From Diplonema japonicum (Eukaryota; Euglenozoa; Diplonemea; Diplonemida; Diplonemidae), in assembly GCA_964019335.1 (NCBI GenBank), contig OZ025758.1:145183-209182 (forward strand): DNA of 64,000 nucleotides. The letters are read 5' to 3'. Below, piece by piece: positions 26,699 through 35,681 of this stretch. The stretch's first letter is position 1. Every line of letters begins with the position of its first letter. A model generated the notes under the pieces. That model worked only from the letters and a program-made list of their open reading frames with translations. It was not told the DNA's origin and did no database searches. Position numbers and translations under genes: made by a program.

Positions 26699-27883
26699 TT
26701 AGTCCACACCAAGTGCAGGAGGCTGTGGTGGCGGTGTGGGTTGATGGTATTTTGCCTGTTGTCTCTGCTTTGCGGCAACTCTCTGCTGTTTCATCTTGGT
26801 AGATGATCGAAGAGCTGCAAGCTGGGCTTCCCGGTCCCTCACCTTGCTCTCCGCCAAGGAGAGCTCCTTCCGAAGCGACATAACCTCCTTCACAAGGTGA
26901 TCCTTAGTAAGAACCCTCGAAGAGGGCCTTCTACTAGGCAAGGATTTCGGTGGAAAAGGTTGAGGAAGTGAATTTCGAACCGGTGCCCCGTAGACGGATA
27001 TTTTCCTACGGTGCTGGCTGTTTTTTACAGGGCTTGGTGCTGCACTCTGAACAGGAGGCAGACAGGCCCGCAAGGCATACCCGCAAAGGTCCATCATTCT
27101 CTCTTCAGGAACATCATCTTCGCTTGCTGCAGACGTTTGGAGGAGAAGGTACTTTGCAGGGACTTCTTCTGGTGGGCTTTCCGAAGGGGTGGTCTCAAAG
27201 ATGACAAGAACGACACCAGGACGCGTGGCGGAGCACCCAACAACCTTCCCAAGAATGCTTGGGGCGAGCTGCGAAATGACAAGATCCCCGGATTTGAACA
27301 GACATGGGGACACGTTTGCAACAGGGGGCTTCGTTTTCATCGCTGCTAATGAAGATTTTATCGGGTAGAAGGTCGAATAGCTGTCGAGTTCGAGAATGGA
27401 GGTTGCTTTCTTGTCGAACAGAGTTTGGGAAGGGTTCGGGTTCGGGGGCCGTTTTTTTATTTTGTTCAGCATTGTGAGCAGGAAGAAAGGGTACTTTATC
27501 TTGCCCCGTCGCGGGGACACCAGGGTGCTGCTGTTCCCAGTTGCAAAATAACCCATGGCGTCGTTCAGGACGCTGGTGCTGATGGACCCGTTGCCTTCGC
27601 TCCCCCCTCCCAGTCGAATCCAGACTTTTCTCAGATCGGTGTCCCAGTGCCATGCCCACACCGCACGTAAAACCTTTAAGAACTCCAACCCTGTAAGTTG
27701 CCTCTCCTCAACTTTCCCCAACGTGTTTAAAATTTCAGCACAACAGGCATCTAATGCTTTTGCGTGTAACTCACTGTCCCACCAAGGGACCTTGGCAGAA
27801 GCCACCTTTACCGCATCCCTTCCCTCTTCCCAGTCCTGTCTGAGCTGCTGGGCTCCGTCCCGGGTTAATTGCCATTTTTTCAT
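26699..27883 (-). CDS. Uncharacterised protein with C-terminal coiled coil, 394 aa
   Basis: I do not recognise the family. A continuous frame starts MKKWQLTRDGAQQLRQDW. The N-terminal 110 residues are helical with a tryptophan-rich stretch (LRAVWAWHWDTDLRKVWIRL). The middle is hydrophilic with a compact strand-rich segment around residues 185-235 (LFKSGDLVISQLAPSILGKV). Residues about 325-375 form a Lys/Arg/Glu-rich coiled coil, followed by a Gln/Pro tail. There is no signal peptide or membrane span. It lies between the lectin receptor and the selenoprotein K gene on the same strand. That the frame stays open across GC-rich sequence flanked by homopolymer-rich spacers supports it being real. 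Confidence 0.75.
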   Translation of the reverse strand: MKKWQLTRDGAQQLRQDWEEGRDAVKVASAKVPWWDSELHAKALDACCAEILNTLGKVEERQLTGLEFLKVLRAVWAWHWDTDLRKVWIRLGGGSEGNGSISTSVLNDAMGYFATGNSSTLVSPRRGKIKYPFFLLTMLNKIKKRPPNPNPSQTLFDKKATSILELDSYSTFYPIKSSLAAMKTKPPVANVSPCLFKSGDLVISQLAPSILGKVVGCSATRPGVVLVIFETTPSESPPEEVPAKYLLLQTSAASEDDVPEERMMDLCGYALRACLPPVQSAAPSPVKNSQHRRKISVYGAPVRNSLPQPFPPKSLPSRRPSSRVLTKDHLVKEVMSLRKELSLAESKVRDREAQLAALRSSTKMKQQRVAAKQRQQAKYHQPTPPPQPPALGVD

Positions 27884-28907
27884 TTTTGGCCCTTCTTTTT
27901 TTTGGTGGGGTGTATTTTGTTTTTTTTTTTTTGAAACGGTTTAAAAAAAGAAAAAAAGAAAAAAGAAAAAGAAGAAAAGGAGGGAGAAAAAAAAGGAGAA
28001 CAGAACAGAGCACAGGAAAGAAAAAGGAAAGGAATCTCTCTTCTTTTCCCCCATTTCTGTGTTCCATCCTGTCCGTCACTTCCCCCCCCCCTTTTTTCTT
28101 TTCTTTTTTTTGCGGGCTGGGTCAGACGTCGAGATGCCTACATAAGGTGCAATGGGAAAAAAAAAGAAGCTGTAAAAGGCCCCTTTTCTTCTTCAATAAA
28201 AGGTGGAAAAAAAAAAGGAATAGGAAAAAAAAAAGAGAACAAACTCTCCCTCCCTTCAGTTGGGTTTATATTTCCTTCGCCTGGTTTCGTGCTCCCACAC
28301 CACCTTATTTTGTTTAGTTTTTTTTATAAGGAGCTTGAAACGGGGGAAAAAAAAGGGGAAAGAAAGAGAAAGAAAAAAAAAAGGGGGGAAAGGAAAGGGA
28401 AGAAGCAAAAGAAAGAAAAAAAAGAGTTTTTGTACAAAGACTGCAAAGCAAGGTTTTAAATCATCTCCTCCCCTTCTTTTTTATTTTTTTTTTGTTTTTT
28501 TTAAAGGTAGTGTTGATGCCTTGATCCATGCCGTTTCGCCCTCTTACGTGGCTTTAGGTGGCAAGATTGGCTATTCTGTATTTAAAAAAAAAAGGGAGAA
28601 AACCCATTGCTCTGCATTTGCCTCATGTTCCTCTTTTTTGTTCGCTTCCCCCTCCCCCCCCTTTTTTATCTTTTTCATTTTATTTTCCCCCCTTTCTATT
28701 CTTCCCGACAGCTTACTGGGTCACAAGGAAAAAAATAAACACCGATCTGCTAGGGAATGGATGTACTGGGACGAGATTTTTTTTTTTGTTTTCTTGTTCT
28801 CTTTTTTTTCAATATGCAACAAGATTTTTTTTTTTTTTTTTTTTTTTTTTAAAGGAGAACAGAAAGTTATTTGTGTCCACACGCCGTAAAAAATTTTTTT
28901 ACGGCGC
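27884..28907. other. Intergenic region and likely SelK 3' UTR
   Basis: 1.0 kb with many A, T and C runs (30 T's ending at 28850). It should include the SelK 3' UTR and therefore a SECIS element. By eye I found no convincing SECIS; the only weak hint is a TGA...CCC...GGG...TGA arrangement (minus strand) at about 28070-28125. No ORF here has family resemblance. Confidence 0.5.
28882..28906. other. Near-perfect palindrome directly after the SelK stop codon
   Basis: CGCCGTAAAAAA is followed immediately by its complement (TTTTTTTACGGCG), a 12-bp-arm palindrome starting one base after the TAA stop. It could be an RNA hairpin used in 3' processing or readthrough; function unknown. Confidence 0.8.
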
Positions 28908-29232
28908 TTAGGCACCTCAACCTGCAGAGGCCCCAGATTGCACTGTTATTGTTGTTTTTTTTTTTTTTTTTATTATTATTATTATTTTCCACACCTTGGC
29001 CTTTACCAATACCGTGGATGTTTCCACCGGGCCCAGACCCACCACCACTGCCACCGCCATTTCTTCTAGATTTTTGTAAAACGTCTTTGTGCTCATCCAG
29101 CGACTGGTTAGGCAACATAGACATAAAGAAAAAAGCAACCAAGTTCAAGAAAGCGAAAAAGAACTCTTGGGCTTTAACAAACAGAGGCTTTTCCACCACC
29201 CGGCCACCGCTCAAATACATGCCTTCCTTCAT
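28908..29232 (-). CDS. SELENOK: Selenoprotein K, 90 aa, in-frame TGA for selenocysteine, one 52-nt intron
   Basis: Exon 1 is 29232-28995 and exon 2 is 28942-28908. The intron 28943-28994 starts GTGTGG, is mostly (AAT)n and A-tract, and ends ACAACAATAACAG. Splicing at phase 1 gives a protein with the SelK layout: a short N-terminal strand (MYLSGGRVVEK), one membrane helix (about residues 20-40, EFFFAFLNLVAFFFMSML), a Gly-rich basic tail (GSGPGGNIHGIGKG), and an end of ...SGASAG-TGA-G-A-TAA. Selenocysteine thus falls third from the end inside G-U-G, exactly as in SelK proteins. SelK is an ER membrane protein involved in protein quality control and acylation complexes. TGA is at 28919-28917. A SECIS element was not identified. 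Unspliced, the frame reads through the A-tract as Asn/Lys runs and loses the true C-terminus. Confidence 0.85.
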
Positions 29233-31036
29233 TTTTTTTTCTTTTATATTTTAGTATTATTTTTTTTCTCTCTCTCCCCCCACCCCACCCACTCACTACC
29301 ACCTGGGTTTTTTTTTTTTTTTTTTTTTTTTTTCGTGGTAAAATAAAGAAGGAAAAAAAAAAGCTGCCAAGGAAAAAAGAAAAAAAAAAAAAAAAAAAAA
29401 GGTAAAAACAAAGAAACCGCGAATCCCTCTTTTTTTTTTTCTTCCCGCTCCCCTCCTCCTATAGTTTCTTTCTTTTTTTGCTAGCTTTCTTCTTTCTCTC
29501 TGAAAAAGAAAGAAAAAAAAAAACTCCCCCCCTTCCCTAGTAGTGTCTTTCTTTTTTTTTCTCCCCCCTTTTTTTGCCTTTGAAAGAGAAAGCAGAACAA
29601 GAAGGAAACAAAAAAAAGGGAAAAAAAAAGACCGATATAATTAAATGTAAAGAAAATGGAGGGAGAGGGGGGGGTGTGAGAAAAAAATTTGAGGTTCTTT
29701 GAAAGGGTGTGAGGGATGGGGGATAGGGGAAAAGAATCGTACATTTCTCTTTCTTCTTTTTTTTTTCCCCAATGTTTGAAAAAAAAACTTCATTTTTTGG
29801 TCACTGAATGTTTACCCCCCTGGGCTGAAGTGAAGTTATAACGAAAAAGAAAAGAAAAGAAAAGAAAAAGAAAAGAAAATTTACGCAGAGAGGAACGAGA
29901 AAAAAAAAACAAATACAAAAAAGTCATACCATGCACCTTGAACCAAGAGAAACAAAAAAAAAGAAAGGGATGGGAAAAAAAAAAAAAGGCATTCCACTAA
30001 TTAAGCTTCTTTCTTCTTCAGGTTTCTTTTTTATTTTTCTCTTTGTTCCTTGCGCCTCATTGTTTTGTTTTTTTCTGTATTTTTTTTTCTCCTCTCTCTT
30101 TATTATCACAAATTGTATCCACCAAAAAAAGTTGTAAGATTCAAAAAAAAAAAGAAAGTGAAATAACTTGGTACTTTTACTGAAATCTGTAGTACCGTGA
30201 GTGCATAACGAAATGCTATTAAACCTCTTTTTTATTTCCTCTTTTTGTTCTTCTTTTTTTACATGCACCTCCTCTTATATTGGGCCATAGGGAGCCCTTT
30301 ATCTGGCCACCTGTTCACGAATAAAAAGAAAGAAAGAAAGAAAATCTTCAGCAAGATTTTCTTCTCACCGTTGTATCAATTTTTATATAAGAAATTTTGT
30401 GTGAACCGAATACCATAGGATGGGCACCTTGGGGCCTTGTTTTTTTTTTTTTTTTTTTTTTTTTTGTTTTTGAAACAAAAACTTTTAAAAAAAAAGAGAA
30501 AAGGGTTCGAGGGCTCAACAAACGTCTTCTTCTTCTTCTTCTTTTTTTTTTAAAAAAAGAAATAGGCTTGAAAGGTTTCCTCTAACAAACAGGAAACAAT
30601 ACTTTAGGGTAAGAATGGGAGTGACAATGGACCTGTCAAGGTCGAGGGAAGAAGAAGGTGAAAAAACAAAAAAAAAGGGGGGGGAAGGTATTTGACAGCT
30701 TTTCGAGGGGAAGATAAAAAAGTATGGAAAAAAAAAATAAAGCAAGCTGGATGCGAACTGCACCTTCAAAACAAAGGGAGAATTTTTTTTTCCGTCTCAA
30801 GAGAAAACATACGAAAGTGGGAACGGGGGGGCAGACGGCACGGGGGGTAAAAAAAAAAGTACGTACAGAGGTGGGGGGGGGGCTTATTGTCAGTACAAAA
30901 ATATCGTACCTTTTTTTAGTGCCTCAGCATAATCCCCCCCCCAAAAAAAAGAAAGAATACAACACGCTCAGTTCACTTTCAAGTCACATGATTTGGTTGT
31001 AGTCCCCCCTCCCTCTTTCCGCACTCCCTCGCTGTC
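29233..31036. other. Intergenic region (1.8 kb), homopolymer-rich
   Basis: Very rich in A and T runs (for example 29309-29333, 29381-29400, 30439-30465), with (GAAA)n and (TTC)n microsatellites. I see no gene. Confidence 0.6.
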
Positions 31037-32960
31037 TTACTTTTCTGTGGCCTCATCGTCATCCTGCTCTGAATTCTCGATACGCGTCTTATTCAAAGCA
31101 AGCAGGTGAGGGCAGCGAACTGGCGCGCCAACATCTCTCCCTGCTTCAGTGGCCTTTGCGATGGACAGCTTCGTGTGGAACTTAGGGTCAGACACGGTGC
31201 GGGGAAGGTTGACCTCATCGAACACTGATGTCAGGCTCGATGTCAGCTCATCAAGCATTTCCTTGGTGTGAACAGGCGACGCTGTGACCCTGAGCCTCTC
31301 CCTCCCTCTTGGGACGGTGGGGTAGTTAATCGGTTGAACGTAAGCACCGTGTTTGTTAAGGAGCACATCCGACGCTTGCTTCGCCAGGACGGAATCGCAC
31401 ACCAGGACTGGAACGATGTGCGATTCACCGCTCAAAACGGGAAGCCCCGCCTCTTTCAACCCGTCCTTAAGGTACTTCACGTTGTCCCAGAACACCTTGC
31501 GCTTTGCGTCGCCTTCCGGGGATGCAAGAATCTGAATGCTCTTTGCAGCAGCGGCCGCCACAGCAGGAGGGATAGACGTGGTGAATATGAACCCTGATGC
31601 AAGAGAGCGGATGGCATCCACGATTTGATGGCTTCCGGCAATGTATCCACCATGGCAGCCGATGGCCTTGCCCAAGGTGGATTGAATGATGTCGACTTGG
31701 TCCGCCACACCGTCGCGCGCACAGACTCCAGCACCGCGGGGACCGTACATTCCCACAGCATGGACCTCGTCGCAATAGGTGAGCGCTCCGTACTTCTTAG
31801 CGAGCTTGATGATGTCCGGGATGGGTGCGATGGTGCCAGACATGGAGTATACAGACTCGAATGCGACAACAATCGGCGCCTTCGGGGAATTGAGCCTGAT
31901 GTCTCTGAGAAGATCCTCAAGATGTTCAAGATCGTTGTGGCGCCAGATACGCTTTACAGCCTTTGAAGCGACGATCCCACGGATCATTGACGCGTGGTTC
32001 TCCTCGTCTGAGATGAACACGCAGTCCGGGAGGATCGATGTTAGGGTTGACAGCGTTGCCTCGTTGGCAACGTAGCCCGACGTGAAGACCAAAGAGGACT
32101 CTTTCTCGTGGTACGCTGCCAATCGTTGTTCCAGCTCGACGTGCGCTCGTGTGTTGCCCGAGATATTCCGTGTGCCTCCTGCACCCGTGCCGTACATTTC
32201 CACCGCTGTCTTCATCGCCTCCATCACTTCCTTGTGTTGTCCCATGGCCAAGTAGTCGTTGCTGCACCACACCGACACACTCTTTTTGAGTCCTTCTGGC
32301 GAGTACCACGTTGCCAAAGGGAATTCATTAGCGTGTCTCTGGATCTGTGTGAAGACCCTGTATCTCCCTTCCACCTTGAGCTGCTTCAACGCCTTCGTGA
32401 ATCGGGTTTCATACTGTGGGTAATAAAAAAGATTGAGAAAATGGGTAAAAAACACCCATGGTGGGGATCGAACCCACAATCTTTTGCTTAGGAAGCAAAC
32501 GCCTTATCCATTGGGCTACACGGGCCACGTTTTGAATGAACGTGGCAAAACAAATCCGATGTGATCCCAAGAATCCAAGTCAGGTTGACCTTTCAACACC
32601 CTCTTCCCACTTTTATAGTTTTCAACTTTCTGCCAAAAGACACAGTGGGACTGGATTGGGCCAAACTAAATAAACATACCAAATCATCCCAATTCTTCTT
32701 TGCATGCTTGCAAACTTTGGGTGGCGAGAGCTGGCGTTCCGTGAGAGAGAGCTTGGTGCGGAGAGCTGCAATTTCTTGTTCTTGGTGGGCAATGGTCTGC
32801 TCACTTTCAAGAATCTGTGTTTTTTTTTTTTCTCTTTTTTTTTTTCTTCCCACCCTAGTCTACTCACCTTGGCTTGGAGAAACAGGGGATTGTTGATGAG
32901 CTGCTGTGTTTGGTTGAATTGTTGCTTCTGGTAGACTGCCCTTACCAATGATCGCCTCAT
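31037..32960 (-). CDS. 5-aminolevulinate synthase, 534 aa, three exons
   Basis: Condenses glycine and succinyl-CoA to 5-aminolevulinate, the first step of haem synthesis by the C4 route, using PLP. Exons are 32960-32868, 32814-32680 and 32413-31037, all phase 0. Intron 1 (53 nt) starts GTGAGT and ends CACAG; intron 2 (266 nt) starts GTATGT and ends CCCACAG. Exon 1 is an Arg/Gln-rich presequence ([15 protein letters not shown]), so mitochondrial import is likely. Exon 2 adds a short coiled-coil-like stretch ([20 protein letters not shown]). The enzyme proper starts at [13 protein letters not shown] and carries [30 protein letters not shown], and the PLP lysine in [13 protein letters not shown]. 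Intron 2 contains a complete tRNA gene on the same strand. Confidence 0.95.
32447..32452 (-). terminator. RNA polymerase III T-run terminator of tRNA-Arg
   Basis: Six T's on the minus strand directly after the tRNA discriminator base, the usual Pol III stop. It lies inside ALAS intron 2. Confidence 0.8.
32453..32525 (-). tRNA. tRNA-Arg, anticodon CCU, inside ALAS intron 2
   Basis: A 73-nt cloverleaf. The acceptor stem GCCCGTG pairs with CATGGGT (two G-U pairs). The D arm carries the A box TAGCCCAATGG. The anticodon stem TTTGC/GCAAA closes loop TTCCTAA (anticodon CCT, reading AGG). The T arm is GTGGG/CCCAC with B box GGTTCGATCC. No CCA is encoded and there is no tRNA intron, so it is a normal eukaryotic nuclear tRNA gene. 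It sits wholly within the intron of a protein gene, same strand. Confidence 0.96.
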
Positions 32961-33917
32961 GATGTTTATTATTATTTTTTCTTTTTTTTTCTCCCGTGTG
33001 TTGTGTGTTGAACTATCAACCCCAACCACCTGTAATAGTTTAGAGAAAAAGATGGAGGCAGGAAATCGAAAAGAAATCCAAAAAAAAAAAAAAAGACTCA
33101 CAGTCAAGTCTGTAAGCAGAATTTTTACCACTGTTTACGGTAACCCACAACCTTTTTTCCACTCAAATGGCTTTTTGTAAAAATTTTCCACTCTCCACGG
33201 CAACCTATTTTTATTTCCACTAAACCATGTAAGTAAGAACTTTTTTTCCAACGTCCACGGTGGAGGTGTGTGTGCTTGGGAAAAACGTGTAGGCACAACC
33301 AGGGCTCGAAAAAGACACCAAGAATTTCTCCTGGAAGTTGGCAAGGGCGATTTCCAAAGACGATTTAAAGCCAAAGCCGAGGTATCTGGCGTCGATGTAC
33401 TTCTCCACCCCTCGCCCCCCTGCCTGTGAAGGATATGCCAAGGATGACCTCAAGCCCCCTGTTGTCACGAAGTCACAGATAGGCAGGCCAGCAAAGAGGA
33501 AGCGAAGTGAGAGAGAAGGGGAAAATAAATGCAGCAACTTGTAAAAACCTTTATTACTCAACCGCTGCGCCACAGCCACAATCATCCCAGCCTTCAGGGT
33601 AGTCACCTATTTCTCTTAAAAGGTCTCTTTTCCTTTTCTTTTGCTATGACATCATGCCCCCCCTCCCTACATTTTGTACCAAACCCCAATGAGGCATAAA
33701 AATGTCGGAGGTTACCGTGGACGGTGGAAAAAAAGTTAGTGGTTGCATAAGGGAAATTGTTGGTGGTTACAGTAAAAAGTGGAAAAAAGGTTGCAGGTTA
33801 CCGTGGATGGTGGAAAAAAAGTTATTTGGTTACCATGTACGTTGGTTTCCCCCCCCCCTTTTTTTTTTCTTTTTTAAATTCCACTTCCTTTTCGGCTTGC
33901 TAAGGCCGCTCACTCTT
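32961..33917. repeat. Inverted array of GGTTACCGTGGA/GTGGAAAAAAGGTT motifs around 0.4 kb of unique DNA
   Basis: On the plus strand at about 33707-33850 the motif GGTTACCGTGGA(C/T)GGTGG followed by AAAAAAAGTT occurs twice with a degenerate copy between. The same motif occurs on the minus strand at about 33262-33130 (GGTTGCCGTGGAGAGTGG, GGTTACCGTAAACAGTGG). The copies therefore flank 33270-33700 in inverted orientation. The enclosed part has an open minus-strand frame (33606-33220) I do not recognise. Confidence 0.65.
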
Positions 33918-34602
33918 CTACTCGTCGTTGAATTTACCAGCTGGCAATTTGGCCTTAAAGCACTTGTAAGCACCCGGGTTTCCTCCCAAGTCGATGGGTT
34001 CTAGGTTTTCACAATGCGTCAAGAAATCAGAACCGATGGAAGAAACCTCGGTCATTCCTCGCAAGCCGAAGTTTTTAGAAACCCGTCGCCGATGGAAGAA
34101 ACCTCGTTCGGGTCGCTGAACTCGACAGACTCCAGCTTCTTCTCTAAGAAACCCATCGTCAATGCTTGTGATAACGCCGGTGGGGTCGGTGGATACGACT
34201 GTTCGAATTTCAGAAGGAAGCTCCTGTGAGTGCACAGACAGTGAATTCTGTTGGCTGAGTCCCCCACCTCCACTTCTAGGATCATATCTGGCCGATCTTC
34301 TAATTCTATTTTTAACTCTTTTTGTACATTTTTGTCGGACAGGGTTTTTCAGGCCCACTGTTTTAACACGTGACACCACTTTCACCTCACAGCCATCCAC
34401 GAGCCCGATCTCCACGACGGTCTCCTCTCCCTGCATGTCCAGAACCTTTCCCTCCCAAAAAATCTCGCGTCTTCGAGTTCTGCAGTGTCCGCGGCATCAT
34501 GATACAGCTGCATAACGGAGTCCTCCACCCCCGGTTCCAATTCGTGCAGAACTCCGTCTGGCGTGTAGTCATGAAGACTGCTATCTCGTCCGGGTCAGAC
34601 AT
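33918..34602 (-). pseudogene. Frameshifted gene remnant, family unknown
   Basis: Coding-like sequence is spread over three frames. It begins MSDPDE at 34602; coding character then moves to another frame (SLHDYTPDGVLHELEPGVED, then MQLYHDAADTAELEDAR), and then to a third (EIFWEGKVLDMQGEETVVEI, then LVDGCEVKVVSRVKTVGL). Further down, a short repeat reading VITSIDDGFL, EVSSIGDGFL and EVSSIGSDFL appears three times in shifting frames, and the end reads PIDLGGNPGAYKCFKAKLPA. No GT-AG intron joins the pieces. I read this as a decayed gene, though homopolymer sequencing errors could also cause shifts. I give no restored protein. Confidence 0.5.
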
Positions 34603-35464
34603 CTTTCTTTCATTCTCTTGAACTTTCTGTGATGCTACTAAAAGTTGGTCGTGATAATAACGATAATAATAGGCTGATTCAAGAAGAATCAGAAAAAAAA
34701 AAAGTTAGGTGTTTTGTTGGTTCAAGATCTCGTTTTTTTTTTTTTTTTTTTTTAAACAACAAGAGAATCGTGGGGGGGTTTTTTTTTCTTTTTTTTTTTC
34801 TCCCCGTGTTAGGGGAACGTTCACTCTTCTGTTTCTTTTTTTTTTTGTTGACGTTCTTGTTCAATTCCATGTTCACTCTCATTTCCTTTCTTTTCTTACC
34901 ACCCCCTATAATTCTTCATGCTTTTACTTGCTGTTTTGCACCCCCTTTTTTTTTCCTCTTCCCCTCTCCCCTTTTTATTTTTTTTCAACACACATCAAAA
35001 TCCATGTTGAATACAAGAAAATCAGGGGAATAAAAAAAAAAAAAAAAGCAACAACAAAACAAAAAGCAAGGCGAAAAGAGGGAGTAAACAAGAAAAAAAG
35101 TTCTTTTTTTTTTCCTGTTAAAAGTTGTATTCATCAAGCTGTAGATAGCTAGATTAAAAATATTTTTTTTTTTCTTATCCATTCTGGCTTTTCGCATTGC
35201 GCACCTTTTGGGCAGTTGACAGCAAAAGTTTTTTTTTTTTTTTCTTTTGCATGAACAAGAAAAACAATATATTGATAATGAATTGTTAGTGCTAAAAAGA
35301 GTAGTGGTAGGTACAACAATCAACCGACTCTTTTTTTCTTTTCCAGTATTTTCTTTCAACCTAAAATCTGCGCCCTTTTTTTTTTCTGCCAAGGAATATG
35401 AAAAAAAAAAATTTAAAATAAAGTCGGTTTATTGACGTGAAAACCAGATAATAATATATATATA

Positions 35465-35524
<60 letters not shown>

Positions 35525-35681
35525 GAATCAGGCTTCACATCAAGTATCGCGCAGCAACAAAACTGCTGCAAGATCAAAAAAGGTGTCTTTGAAGGGAACC
35601 TGCAGAGAATGCCAGGATCGCCTAACGACAGTAAGGGGGGAAAAAAAAGGAGGGAAAGGGAGGGGGGGGAATCTATGACAT
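34603..35681. other. Intergenic region with a 54-base A run
   Basis: 1.1 kb, no gene. It holds an (AT)n tract leading into about 54 consecutive A's (35468-35521), the longest homopolymer in the window, plus many shorter T and A runs. Confidence 0.7.

Noticed and set aside
28070-28125. Possible SECIS element (TGA...CCC...GGG...TGA, minus strand) for SelK
   Set aside because: Helix pairing is poor, the loop is an A-rich run, and the helix length does not fit; not reported as a feature.
33550-33600. tRNA or SINE start (TGGCGCAGCGGTTGAG resembles an A box on the minus strand)
   Set aside because: No matching B box, T arm or acceptor pairing follows at a suitable distance.
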